DNA from: Leptospira stimsonii
GTDB lineage: Bacteria; Spirochaetota; Leptospiria; Leptospirales; Leptospiraceae
Assembly: GCF_003545885.1 (NCBI RefSeq)
Contig: NZ_QHCT01000001.1
Location: 1,530,001 to 1,594,000, forward strand
DNA: 64,000 bases
Direction: 5' to 3'
Made by a program: the position numbers and the translations under genes. Below the pieces are notes generated by a model, which saw nothing but the letters and a program-made list of their open reading frames with translations, was not told where the DNA came from and made no database searches. Positions 34,201-42,687 of the stretch are shown in pieces. How positions within the stretch are numbered: position 1 is the first letter of the stretch; each line of letters opens with the position of its first letter.

Positions 34201-36632
34201 GCGATCTCGTATTCCTTGGACCAAAGTTCCTTGTCTCCTTTTTCCGCTTCCGGAAGCGAGAAAAGAAGCTCTCTCGCTTTTTCGGAATACAGTTTTGCGG
34301 GTTTATAGGCGGCGGATAATTTCGCTTTCTGCGCGGCTTGAATATTCAATTTCAGTAATCTTCTTTTTTCTTCGTTTTCCGTAATCAAAGAAGAGCCGGT
34401 GTTTAAATGATTCACAACGTCGAAAATCGAATCCTCTAACGCTTTCTCATTCAAGTTTTCTAAAAGAATTCTTCCTATCTTGAGTCGAGTGGATTGTTTT
34501 TGATCTTCGCTTAATAATTCGTAACTTGCCTGTTGCACTCTGTCGTGTTGAAATCGAAATAGAATCGTCTTCGCGATCTGAAAGTTCTTCTCTTTGTTTT
34601 CTTCGACTTCCTCCATGGAATCCACTAATCGATAATTGTCTCCGTAAGGAACGATTAGTTCTTCTTCCATCGTTTCCATGATGGCCGCCGCGGTCTCTTT
34701 TAAAGTGGCGCCCAGAATTTTGGACTGGACTCCTAAATCGAAGTTGCTACCGATACAAGACGCTAATTTTAAAGTTTCTTGGGTGCGAGGGGAAAGTTTT
34801 TTAATTCTTCTAACTAAAAGTTCTACAACGTTATCCGAAATGTCTGTGTTTTTTATTTTTTCGAGATTCCAAATCCACTTCCCTGAAAAAGTTGAATCTC
34901 CTTTTTTGTAGGAGATGATTTCTTCTTTGGATAATTGTTTTAGAAGTTCGTTGATGAAGAAGGGATTTCCTCTCGTCTTCGAATAAACGATTTCGGCGAA
35001 ATTCATCGTCTCTTCCGCGGAACTTCGAAGGCTGTCCGCCAAAAGTTCGTTTACGTTCTGTAGACTCAAGGGTTTGAGAAGAATTTTGTCTAATCGGAAA
35101 CCTTCTTTTTCCAAACCCGAGACGAGAGTGGAGAACGGATGTGTGGAATCCACTTCGTTGTCCCTATACGCCAACATTAAGAAAAGATAATTTACGGAAA
35201 CGTCTTCTATTAAATTTTTTACCAACTCCAGTGAAGATGCGTCCGCCCATTGTAAGTCGTCGAGAAAGATCGCTAAAGGATGTTCCTGGTTTGCGAATAT
35301 TTTGATGAAGTTCTGAAATACCAAATAAAAACGGTTGGCGTTTTCCTGCGCACCGAGTTCGGTAACTGCGGTTTGAGGGCCGATGATAAATTCAAGTTCG
35401 GGTAATACGTCTGTGATTACTTTTCCGTTGCTTCCTAACGTATCTTTGATTTTATTTTTCCAGTCTTCGATTCGTTCGGGGGATTCTGTTAGGATTTGTT
35501 CGATCAGATTGGAAAAAACCTGAATGATCGCGCTGAAAGGAACGTTCCGATTGTATTGATCGAATTTACCGGAAACAAAATATCCCTTCGATTCGGTGAG
35601 CGGTTTGTTGATTTCCTTGACGAGAGAAGATTTTCCGACTCCGGAATAACCTGCGATCAATACTACGCTCGTTCTTCCCGTATCGGTTACTCTCTTGAAT
35701 TCGCCTAACAACGACTGTATGTATTCTTCTCTTCCGTATAACTTTTGCGGAATCTTAAATTCTTGCGAATAATCCTTGGAGCCTAACGCGAAAGCGGGAA
35801 CGTCTCCTACTTCGAGCCATTTTTGCTGAACGGTTTCTAAATCCGCCTTCAAACCTTCCGAAGTCTGGTAGCGATCCTCAGCGGTTTTCGAAAGCAATTT
35901 TAGAACGATTTGAGAAAGGGCTTCCGGGATTTCAATTCTGAGTTTGCGAGGATCGACGGGGGATTTCGCGAGATGAAAGTGGACGAGTTCCAAAAGATCT
36001 TCGCTTTCGAACGGAAGTTTCCCGGTGATGAGTTCGTAGAACGTGATTCCCAAGGAATAAAAATCGCTTCTGTAATCGACGGAACGATTCATTCTTCCCG
36101 TTTGTTCGGGGGACACGTAGTGGATGCTCCCTTCGAGTCGATTCGGATTGGACCAGGAAGTTTCTTCTTTGGAAAGACGGGTGGAAATCCCGAAGTCCAC
36201 GATTCTTAAAACGCTTCCCTCCGGATTGAAGATGATATTGTCCGGTTTTAAATCCTTGTGTATTACCTTTTTATTATGTATTTCGCCGAGTCTTTCCGTT
36301 AGATCGATCGCAATTTTGAAAAAGTCCTTGAGGTTGACCGGTTTTTTACCGGAAAAATGTTTTAGGGTTCCTCCCGGAACAAACTCCAATACGAGGATAA
36401 AGCCTTCCGGAATTTTTTCCATCGCAAATGCGTGGATCATTTTTTCCGAAGCGAGATAATTCAAGATTTCGAATTCGTTTCTCAAATTTACGACAGCCGG
36501 ATGCAGTTCGTCCAGGATGGGAATGTATTTGACGACTACCTGCGCCCCGTCCTTCGTTCGAACGGCTTTGTAAACTTCCGTCGACGAATCCGAATTCATT
36601 CTTTCTTTTAGATCATAGCCTTCAATTTTCAT
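31278..36632 (-). CDS. Ser/Thr kinase - AAA - TPR - GAF - SpoIIE phosphatase multidomain protein
   Basis: 1784 residues from the ATG at 36632-36630; the frame is open to 36776, but that extension overlaps the fabH-like gene and the kinase begins at MKIEGYDL. Domains in order: Hanks-type kinase (about 1-275; K35 in VVVKY, H125-K-D127 in VIHKDLKPDN, D146FG); AAA/STAND ATPase (P-loop GYSGVGKSS near 328, Walker B LAIFLDDLQWAD); TPR-like helices (about 700-1280); GAF (about 1330-1480); coiled coil; and SpoIIE/PP2C phosphatase (last 220 residues, SGDFYWF, AAVDCTGHGVPGALMSM, QRDDITLIGF). All catalytic residues appear intact. By position and C-terminal domain it corresponds to the phosphatase SiaA. 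Confidence 0.93.
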   Translation of the reverse strand: MKIEGYDLKERMNSDSSTEVYKAVRTKDGAQVVVKYIPILDELHPAVVNLRNEFEILNYLASEKMIHAFAMEKIPEGFILVLEFVPGGTLKHFSGKKPVNLKDFFKIAIDLTERLGEIHNKKVIHKDLKPDNIIFNPEGSVLRIVDFGISTRLSKEETSWSNPNRLEGSIHYVSPEQTGRMNRSVDYRSDFYSLGITFYELITGKLPFESEDLLELVHFHLAKSPVDPRKLRIEIPEALSQIVLKLLSKTAEDRYQTSEGLKADLETVQQKWLEVGDVPAFALGSKDYSQEFKIPQKLYGREEYIQSLLGEFKRVTDTGRTSVVLIAGYSGVGKSSLVKEINKPLTESKGYFVSGKFDQYNRNVPFSAIIQVFSNLIEQILTESPERIEDWKNKIKDTLGSNGKVITDVLPELEFIIGPQTAVTELGAQENANRFYLVFQNFIKIFANQEHPLAIFLDDLQWADASSLELVKNLIEDVSVNYLFLMLAYRDNEVDSTHPFSTLVSGLEKEGFRLDKILLKPLSLQNVNELLADSLRSSAEETMNFAEIVYSKTRGNPFFINELLKQLSKEEIISYKKGDSTFSGKWIWNLEKIKNTDISDNVVELLVRRIKKLSPRTQETLKLASCIGSNFDLGVQSKILGATLKETAAAIMETMEEELIVPYGDNYRLVDSMEEVEENKEKNFQIAKTILFRFQHDRVQQASYELLSEDQKQSTRLKIGRILLENLNEKALEDSIFDVVNHLNTGSSLITENEEKRRLLKLNIQAAQKAKLSAAYKPAKLYSEKARELLFSLPEAEKGDKELWSKEYEIAYSVHKELAEVLYLNGNFEESQEMIQTILKQAKTPVEQAEAYNLLMIEYSAQGKFDLAMPTVIKALKPLGIEIPTSNFDKVVDKEIEEVRKNLKNRSVTSLLDEPLMTDANHIWAVNLLISAIPMAYNKEPALFPVICLKMANLLLKYGNLSDSYGYSCYGMVLVGKLSDYKAAYDFCELAVKLSEKYMNSGGYTKAANILANYSSSFVKHLKFSEEVNIKCVQAALDSGEFLHGSYAAMNDASNVLFQGKNLEILKPKINQLLKFVRKVKNNLAIDTILGTTLILYNLRGETGGHLDFSSNEYQEKEYIDLCNDHQSLAPICTFKVMKIRSLLMYGEYQLALQEAEEANGMILYLGGQYGPWEHNFLYSLALAANYKKVTPDKKKEYLKKIRENQKQLLALADSCPENFYHKHLLVEAELARLEYKNWKAARTYEAAIREARKNEFPNDEALACEMAATFWLSKGSIKIAGEFINEAFHRYGLWGANLKQSMLKSKYPEFIRERGTGTIRTHRTISTTTAAATEVYSGQTLDLQSVLKSSTAISGEIKLENLLDKLMKIVIENAGAQRGVLILKKEGRLYVEAEGSITKDDVDVLTGIPLGNSKNLPISLIYYVERTKENLVLRNANQDEKFNKDEYIKNSKTKSVLCTPVIKQGEISGILYLENNLSEGAFTSDRLQIMNILSSQAAISIDNALLYSNMEEKVRERTRELAQANADLGLKNQHITDSITYSLNIQQAILPSETLLAKNLKEQFVLFRPKDIVSGDFYWFSKKEGSIFLAAVDCTGHGVPGALMSMIGNTLLNQIVNEAGIKDPGKVLEHLNKNVRQALKQDSLDTNSVDGMDICFCRIETDKVYFAGAKRPLYFSRDGKIEEIKGDRHSIGGRQKEDSRTYTTHEVKLDKGKPTMFYLTTDGYMDQPNPQRQRIASKGLIAQLHGVSPLPANEQKERLAAFLDGHQAGESQRDDITLIGFRI

Positions 36633-36666
36633 ATCTGTTTTATTTCCCGTTTTTTTCTCTCTTTCT

Positions 36667-37641
36667 TCAGAGACGAAATAGGAGTCCTCCCCAATAAAAT
36701 CCTCCGCCGACGGCCGGAGTGAGGAATACGTCTCCTTTTTTGAATTTTCCTTTATAATAAAATTCTGATAGAACAATCGGAATGGAAGCCGCGGATGTGT
36801 TTCCTACACGTTCAAAGTTCATGAGAATTTTTTCTCTTGGGAACTTCGTCCTTTTGAGAACGTCTTGAACCACAACGTCCGTTCCGGGGTGTGGGACCAC
36901 CCAATCGATGTCGTCTATCGTCAGTCCGTTTTTTTCCAGGAGTTGATCCATGGATTTGAGTGTGAGATCCGCCGCATTTGTGACAAGTTCCGGATAACTC
37001 TTCACATAACTCTGAGGAGGTGGTCCTGTGACGATGATTCCGGAAAGGTCTCCGTCGTCTTGTAAGAATGAATCGATGATTCCAAAATTCTTATCCCCTG
37101 TAAATTCTAAGAAGGCACCGGCCGCCGCGTCTCCCGCGGTGAATTCTCCGTAACCTCCCATGCGTGTTCGTACGGAAAATCGTTCGCTTCCGATGACCAA
37201 CGCATTCTTAAATTTGCCGGAACTTAAAAACGCGGAAGCCGTTTGAACTCCGTGGACGAATCCGGTGCAGGCAGTACTTACGTCGAAGGCGAGCGCATTT
37301 TTTGTTCCCGATAATTTGGATGCTTGCGGGGCGAGATCGGGAAGAAAGTAACGATCGGTCCAGTTTGCAAGAATGTAGAGATCCACGTCCTCCGGCTTTT
37401 TCCCTGCGTCTTTCAGAGCCATCTCGGCCACTTTCGCCGCCATATACATAGGCGTTTCTTTCTCATTGGCTCTTCTTCTTTCGTTGACTCCGATATTTCC
37501 GATGACTGCTTTTTCCGCGGGGTGCATTTCGGGAAATTTCAACCGCGAACGGATTTCTTCATTCGTCACGATCGTTTCTGGAAAATAATGACCAAAACCG
37601 GTGATTCTCACTCCGTTGCTTGTTAGATTTTTTCCGCTCAT
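36667..37641 (-). CDS. 3-oxoacyl-ACP synthase III family protein (FabH-like)
   Basis: 324 residues. The condensing-enzyme triad is complete: Cys in FDVSTACTGFVHGVQTA near residue 115, His in WVVPHPGTDVVVQ near 248, and Asn in FERVGNTSAASIPIVL near 279. KAS III enzymes start fatty-acid chains by joining an acyl-CoA to malonyl-ACP. Related proteins make specialised products such as alkylquinolones or olefins. Location in a signalling operon, between a CoA-transferase (35 bases upstream) and the giant kinase/phosphatase, makes a specialised role plausible. It starts with GVRITGFGHYFPETIVTNEE, the usual family opening. Confidence 0.92.
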   Translation of the reverse strand: MSGKNLTSNGVRITGFGHYFPETIVTNEEIRSRLKFPEMHPAEKAVIGNIGVNERRRANEKETPMYMAAKVAEMALKDAGKKPEDVDLYILANWTDRYFLPDLAPQASKLSGTKNALAFDVSTACTGFVHGVQTASAFLSSGKFKNALVIGSERFSVRTRMGGYGEFTAGDAAAGAFLEFTGDKNFGIIDSFLQDDGDLSGIIVTGPPPQSYVKSYPELVTNAADLTLKSMDQLLEKNGLTIDDIDWVVPHPGTDVVVQDVLKRTKFPREKILMNFERVGNTSAASIPIVLSEFYYKGKFKKGDVFLTPAVGGGFYWGGLLFRL

Positions 37642-37675
37642 TTATTTCCCCTAAGTAAATTCGAATTTTATTTTA

Positions 37676-39463
37676 TTATGGAAGTCTTGTATATACCATA
37701 AATTGTTCTATGTAAATCTTTTCCGGGTCCAATTCTCTTAAAACGGTCAGTTCCTCCGCGGTCACCGGTTTTTCTTCTTGAAGAGTAAGGTCCTCATCTG
37801 GGGGAAGCCAAGAAGTATAACGAAGAACGGCCTCATCCGGTTCCATTTCCTCGTCCGAAGGAGGGGCGATCCAATGTGTGAATTCGAAAACGTGGTCCGA
37901 GTTCGGTTGTCTCTGAAACCTACCGAATTGGCAAATCGCTTCCATGACTCGATCACCCACTGAAGTAATGTAATTTACTTTTTTTACGAATCTTCCTCGA
38001 TTTGCTTTCGCTACCACGATACAATCCGCACTCGCCGCGATGTCGTTTGCGCCTCCGGAACCGACGAGAAATTTTCCTTTGGTTGTTCTGGTTGAATTGA
38101 TGTTCCCGAACCAATCCACTTCCGCCGCGCCCAAAACTCCAAGACAATGATCCGGAACCACCGTTCCTAAAATACTCGTGATGTCCGATAACATCGTACA
38201 ATCTTTCGTATGCAATTGGCTGAATAAAAATACGTCTCCGGTATGAGGTTTCATGGAATAGAATCCCAGTTCCGTGATGACCTGCACTTGGATTCCCTCC
38301 TTTTCCAAAAAATGAGCGGCCGTCCAAGCAGAAATATGCGCGGCTCCGATTCCCGCAAGAATCGTCTTGTATCCTTTTGTCTTTACGTATTCTTGAATCG
38401 CCCTTGCGGCAAGGATGATCATCTGTTCGGAATCGTTTACCGTCTTCGGGTCTTCCAGTTTGAGCGCCTTGTTTTCCTCTGGAATCTGCTTCAATCTTCT
38501 GAGACGAGTTTTTCCCAAACGATCCAAATATTCCGCGTGTCCTCCGGGAAGATTTACGAAATCCGAATACCATTTTTCCGCCTTGGAAGGTACGTTCGCC
38601 GCTTCATTGGCTTCGATTTGAAATTCGTAATCGTCGAGATAGGTGGAAAGTCCTTCGAACACGGAAATTCCCGGAAGATTTAATACGCGAAGAGATTGTG
38701 GATGCGCGCCGAACTCAGCAACGGAAAGACCTACGATTCGGTTTCCCGGAATGGTAACTAGTTCCGGAGGAATCGAACCTTTCGGAACGATTCGTTCCAC
38801 GGTTGCGATGACTCCTTGTTTTGCCGCGAGCGCTCCCCAATAACCTTCTCCGCTCGGAGGACAGAGAACAAGATTTCCGTCTTCGTCCCCGATGACCGCG
38901 TGTAACAAAGTGTAGTCGGGGTTTAAAGGAAGAATGTAGGCTAGATCCGTTCCTTTTTTACCTTTATAATCCTGAGTATAAGGAAGATTTTCATTTTGCG
39001 AAACGTTTTGTGGATCCGGAAACAGAAAAGCAGTTTTGCCTAACTTATCCAAGATCATATCGCTTCCCAAAAGAGAATTTGTAATAAATCCGGGAAGACG
39101 CATCGCTCCGGCCATCAGTCTTTGTACTAGACTCAAGAGAGACCAGAGTTCGAGTTCGAACGGAGTTCCGTCCAAGAGGTTGGAGTAGAGAGAATTCGGA
39201 GAAGGTTTCGGATAGTTGTCGCCCGCAAAACCTGTGATCATTTTTTTTACGATCTTGGAAATCGTGAGCGCGTGCGCGCTCGAATGAATCCCCGCCATGC
39301 TGATCGTAAATTCCGGACTCGTGTATTGAAAGCAACGCGCAAGAGAATAGATGAGCGCGTTGGGTCTGGACATCGTCGCGGAAAGATGAAGCGACATTCC
39401 GGGCTTCACGATTTCTCGGATCATCTCATCCGGGTTTGTAAAGATCTTCTTGTTTGCTTCCAA
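37676..39463 (-). CDS. CoA-transferase family I protein, fused subunits
   Basis: 595 residues, about the combined size of the alpha and beta subunits of glutaconate/3-oxoacid CoA-transferases. The N-terminal half has KPGMSLHLSATMSRPNALIY and SPEFTISMAGIHSSAHALTI; the C-terminal half has LLVSGGANDIA-like sequence (GKFLVGSGGANDIAASADC) and VVPDHCLGVLGAAEVDWFGN, matching beta-subunit signatures. The catalytic Glu of family I may be in the TELGFYSMKP region near residue 400, but I cannot place it with certainty. The enzyme would move CoA between acyl groups, possibly supplying the acyl-CoA primer to the FabH-like enzyme encoded next. Confidence 0.8.
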   Translation of the reverse strand: MEANKKIFTNPDEMIREIVKPGMSLHLSATMSRPNALIYSLARCFQYTSPEFTISMAGIHSSAHALTISKIVKKMITGFAGDNYPKPSPNSLYSNLLDGTPFELELWSLLSLVQRLMAGAMRLPGFITNSLLGSDMILDKLGKTAFLFPDPQNVSQNENLPYTQDYKGKKGTDLAYILPLNPDYTLLHAVIGDEDGNLVLCPPSGEGYWGALAAKQGVIATVERIVPKGSIPPELVTIPGNRIVGLSVAEFGAHPQSLRVLNLPGISVFEGLSTYLDDYEFQIEANEAANVPSKAEKWYSDFVNLPGGHAEYLDRLGKTRLRRLKQIPEENKALKLEDPKTVNDSEQMIILAARAIQEYVKTKGYKTILAGIGAAHISAWTAAHFLEKEGIQVQVITELGFYSMKPHTGDVFLFSQLHTKDCTMLSDITSILGTVVPDHCLGVLGAAEVDWFGNINSTRTTKGKFLVGSGGANDIAASADCIVVAKANRGRFVKKVNYITSVGDRVMEAICQFGRFQRQPNSDHVFEFTHWIAPPSDEEMEPDEAVLRYTSWLPPDEDLTLQEEKPVTAEELTVLRELDPEKIYIEQFMVYTRLP

Positions 39464-40035
39464 TGATTCTATGTTTCCCGGATCAGTATGAATATTCTGA
39501 TTTTGTTTCCTATCCGCAGAGAGTTTTCTTTCTCGGAGTACTACGAGAAAAAGAGAAAATTCATTACAGACAATGTGGAGTTTTTCAAAATCCTAAGTTT
39601 TTTCTTTCGATTCTTTTTCAACAAACACCGAGTAGATTTTGGTGTGTCTCAATGGTGGAAAGATCTTCCTTGGAGAAGGCACTCTAGCAAGAACTTTTTG
39701 AAGGAGAATTCAAAAACCATCCTCGGTTATAAAGAATCACTCGATGAAAACTTTCTTTTTAAAAAGCTTCTTCAGCGGGCAATTAATTTTATAAACAGAG
39801 TAAAGCAAGTAGGGATCGTTCCTTCATCCTCGATTGAGAAAGAGATCGGAAGACCAACTCGAAGTCGGCTTCCCTTTCGATTCAAGACCGGGCTTTTAAA
39901 AACCGAAACTCTAAAGAGGAAAATCCTTTTTAGAAAGTGCGAGGAAATCCGGTTCCGAGCATCGGAAGGGATGAGAAACGGATTTCACCCGAGTCATTAT
40001 GTCCCGATTCGCTTTATAATATTAAAAAACCCTTT
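39464..40035. other. Intergenic between divergent genes, no supported gene
   Basis: A 183-codon frame is open on the plus strand (39488-40039), but it is rich in Phe, Lys and Arg, lacks family features, and has no ribosome site, so I do not call it. The stretch probably contains the promoters of the minus-strand CoA-transferase operon and of the plus-strand thioesterase-fusion gene. Confidence 0.5.
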
Positions 40036-40908
40036 ATGACTGATATCCAAATCGAATTTCCGAAAACGTACCACTTCTCGACCGAGTTGTCGATCCGCAA
40101 AACGGATCTTGCTTTGGATATTCACGTTTCCTTCGCTTCGATTTTGGATCTGGTCATGGAAGCGCATTTGCAGTTTTTCCAATATCTCGGTTTTTCCGTT
40201 ACGAACATTTACGGAAAGAGCATCATCTTCGCGAACGCGGGTATCTTATATCAGGGAGAATTGCTCTACAACGATCAGGTAAAGATCGATGTCGTTTTAG
40301 AAAATTTGGGAGAGAAGTCGTTCGATCTCTACTTCCGCATATCAAAGGATCAGCGAAGAGAGAAAGTTTCTCTTATAAAAATTCGGGTTCTTTTTTTCGA
40401 TTATTCGATTCGAAAGGTTGTGCCCGTTCCGGAAGGATTTAGAAAAAAGTTTTCGGACGGAAAAATTCCTTCCTATCCTTCTCCTCCGGTCGGTGAGACG
40501 GAGAACGGGGGAGTCACCCCGTCCACCACTCAAGTGCGAACCTTTGATAAGTTGGAAGTTTGGAAACTCGCCCACAATCTAATCTTAAAAGTTTATAAAC
40601 TCGGAAATCAATTGGAAGGATCCCGAGTCAAGGATCACGTGCAACTTCTGGAACATTTACGATCGGTTGCAACCCTCTTGCCGGTTTCCATCGCGGGCGC
40701 GTGGGGAAGTCGGATTCTTTCTCAGAAGATCAAAAATATTCTGAAAGCGAAGGTTCATCTTGAGGAACTTCGGTATCTTTTTATTCTGATGGAGGATCTG
40801 AAAGTCGCTTCCGTCGCAAGAGAACTTGCGGATTTGGAAGTGATCAACGGTCACCTGAAAAAATATCTCGTTCGAGTCAGAAACGGAAAGACGAGAAAAA
40901 TATCTTAA
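40036..40908 (+). CDS. Hotdog thioesterase fused to a 23S rRNA IVP-type four-helix bundle
   Basis: 290 residues from the ATG at 40036; upstream codons in the same frame lack family character. Residues 1-140 resemble 4-hydroxybenzoyl-CoA-type thioesterases: YHFSTELSIRKTDLALDIHV, AHLQFFQYLGFS and IIFANAGILYQGELLYNDQV. Residues about 145-170 are a Pro/Gly/Thr-rich linker. From TFDKLEVWKLAHNLILKVYK (about 176) onward the sequence matches the four-helix-bundle proteins encoded in intervening sequences of 23S rRNA genes, with LLEHLRSVATLLPVSIAGAW and HLEELRYLFILMEDLK. This pairing is unusual. The linker DNA holds a GC-rich hairpin. It lies 30 bases before an SDR gene. Confidence 0.82.
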   Translation: MTDIQIEFPKTYHFSTELSIRKTDLALDIHVSFASILDLVMEAHLQFFQYLGFSVTNIYGKSIIFANAGILYQGELLYNDQVKIDVVLENLGEKSFDLYFRISKDQRREKVSLIKIRVLFFDYSIRKVVPVPEGFRKKFSDGKIPSYPSPPVGETENGGVTPSTTQVRTFDKLEVWKLAHNLILKVYKLGNQLEGSRVKDHVQLLEHLRSVATLLPVSIAGAWGSRILSQKIKNILKAKVHLEELRYLFILMEDLKVASVARELADLEVINGHLKKYLVRVRNGKTRKIS

Positions 40909-40938
40909 TATTCTAATATTCGATCTTTGGAGAATTCT

Positions 40939-41697
40939 ATGAAAGACAAAGTCGCGATTGTGACCGGAGGAAGCACAGGAATCGGGAAGGCCGTCGTTCA
41001 AGAATTCGTAACCCGGGGAGCGAAGGTCGTTTTTTGCGGCAGAAGATCCGAAGAGGGAAAAAAAGTAGAATCCGAAATCCGATCGAAAGGCGGAGACGTC
41101 CTCTTTGTCGCCTGCGACGTAACTTCCGGAGAACAAGTAAAGAACGCGGTTCATTTCACGATCGAAAAATACGGTCGATTGGATTTTGGAATCAACAACG
41201 CGGGGATCATGGGAGAAAACCATCTTTTGCACGAATATCCGGAAGACGTTTGGGATAAAGTCGTGAACGTGAATCTCAAAGGAGCTTGGCTCTCGATGAA
41301 ATATCAAATTCCGGAAATTCTTAAAGTCGGAGGAGGGGCCGTAGTAAACGTATCTTCGATTTCGGGAATCAACGGAGTTGTGGGAATCAATCCGTATTCC
41401 GCGGCGAAACACGGAATCATCGGGTTGACCAAAAGTGCCGCATTGGAATACGCAAAGAAGAACATACGTATCAACGCAATTTGTCCCGGCGCGGTAAAGA
41501 CTGAAATTTTGGACGAGCTCTTTCATCTTGCAAAGGATCCGCTGGAGGCCGAAAAACAACTCGTCAAACTTCATCCTCTTCATCGCATCGCGACTCCCGA
41601 AGAAGTCGCCAAAGTCGCCGTCTGGCTCTGTAGCTCCGACGCTTCCTTTATCACGGGCACGGCGCTTCCGGTCGACGGCGGTTATTCCGCCAAATAA
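40939..41697 (+). CDS. Short-chain dehydrogenase/reductase
   Basis: 252 residues from the ATG at 40939, with TTTGGAG six bases upstream. Classical SDR: cofactor motif VTGGSTGIGKAV (residues 9-20), NNAGIMG near 88, catalytic Ser in VNVSSISGINGVVG near 140, and YSAAKHG near 158 giving Tyr and Lys, then CPGAVKTEI near 187 and the C-terminal FITGTALPVDGGYSAK. The Arg-rich stretch after the second strand (FCGRRSEEG) suggests NADP preference. It may reduce a 3-oxoacyl group and so serve with the ketoacyl synthases nearby, but many substrates are possible. Confidence 0.93.
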   Translation: MKDKVAIVTGGSTGIGKAVVQEFVTRGAKVVFCGRRSEEGKKVESEIRSKGGDVLFVACDVTSGEQVKNAVHFTIEKYGRLDFGINNAGIMGENHLLHEYPEDVWDKVVNVNLKGAWLSMKYQIPEILKVGGGAVVNVSSISGINGVVGINPYSAAKHGIIGLTKSAALEYAKKNIRINAICPGAVKTEILDELFHLAKDPLEAEKQLVKLHPLHRIATPEEVAKVAVWLCSSDASFITGTALPVDGGYSAK

Positions 41698-41865
41698 TTT
41701 TCTTTTCTAAACGAAACAAAGAGAAAGGAATTCGAAATCAGGAATTCTTCTTTGGATCGTTTTGAAAAAACTGACCTGGCGAAGATTTGTTCTTGAATAC
41801 CTTCGCTGACACATTTTTATAATAGTTTTACGGAAATTCCTTCGAAATTCCGCACTTTCTTCTTC

Positions 41866-42687
41866 ATGATTATTCATTATTTTGGAATTACGGAAAAAGG
41901 AAACTTTCGTTCGCATAACGAGGATTCCATGTATGTTTCCGGCGAGATCGTCGCCGGGACGGTTTCCGGTTCTTTCGGTTCCACGGGCATCCGCGATTCT
42001 TCCCATTCTCCTTTGATTCTCGCGCTCGCGGACGGAATGGGAGGTCATACCTCCGGCGAAATTGCAAGCCGTCTAACGTTGGAAAAACTCGCCTGGATGG
42101 AAAGAGCGATCCAACCTCTGGAAGAACTTCCCCGAGCCGGTTGGCAGAATCTTTTCCGGAAGATCAACAACGAAATCAACGAACACGCGTTACAGACCGG
42201 TAAACTCGGAATGGGGACGACCCTAGTCGGAGCTCTTTTCGGAAGAAGGAAGGTTCTTGTGTTCAATATGGGGGACAGCAGAGCCTATCATTTTTCCTCC
42301 CGAGGGATTCATAAGATTACAGTGGATCATTCCTTTTCGGATTCTGTCCGCGGAGGAAGTCATAGCTCCAGGAGTTATATCACGAGTTGTATCGGCGGAG
42401 GAACGACCGATCTTCAGATGGATCTTTTTGATATTACGAATTCCTTAAGTGAAGGAGACCGGATTCTTCTTTGTACCGACGGACTTACGGACGTAATCAA
42501 AATCGACGATTTGGAGGAGATTCTTAAGAACGCGACTAACGTAAAAGAAGCTTGTTCTCATCTTGCGGAAGAAGCGAATCTGAGAATGACAAGGGATAAC
42601 ACATCCGTCATCGTGATCGAAGTCAAGGAGATGGCTCTCTCCCACGCCGAACCGTGGAAACTTACCCCAAGCGAAAGAAAACGGTAA
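41866..42687 (+). CDS. PP2C-family protein Ser/Thr phosphatase
   Basis: 273 residues, cytoplasmic. The metal-binding residues and motifs of PP2C are present: GNFRSHNEDSMYVSG near 12-25, LALADGMGGHTSGEIAS near 53, GMGTTLVGALF near 110, VFNMGDSRAYHF near 129, LCTDGLTDVI near 203 and RDNTSVIVIEV near 244. It dephosphorylates Ser/Thr in a Mn/Mg-dependent manner. Its end overlaps by 26 bases the end of the convergent second SiaB-like gene; phosphatase/kinase pairing suggests they may act on one substrate, which would be this module's counterpart of SiaA. Confidence 0.92.
   Translation: MIIHYFGITEKGNFRSHNEDSMYVSGEIVAGTVSGSFGSTGIRDSSHSPLILALADGMGGHTSGEIASRLTLEKLAWMERAIQPLEELPRAGWQNLFRKINNEINEHALQTGKLGMGTTLVGALFGRRKVLVFNMGDSRAYHFSSRGIHKITVDHSFSDSVRGGSHSSRSYITSCIGGGTTDLQMDLFDITNSLSEGDRILLCTDGLTDVIKIDDLEEILKNATNVKEACSHLAEEANLRMTRDNTSVIVIEVKEMALSHAEPWKLTPSERKR

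Noticed and set aside
39488..40039. 183-codon plus-strand frame whose stop overlaps the thioesterase-fusion ATG
   Set aside because: Composition is dominated by Phe, Lys and Arg as expected of AT-rich non-coding DNA, no family is recognisable, and there is no ribosome site.
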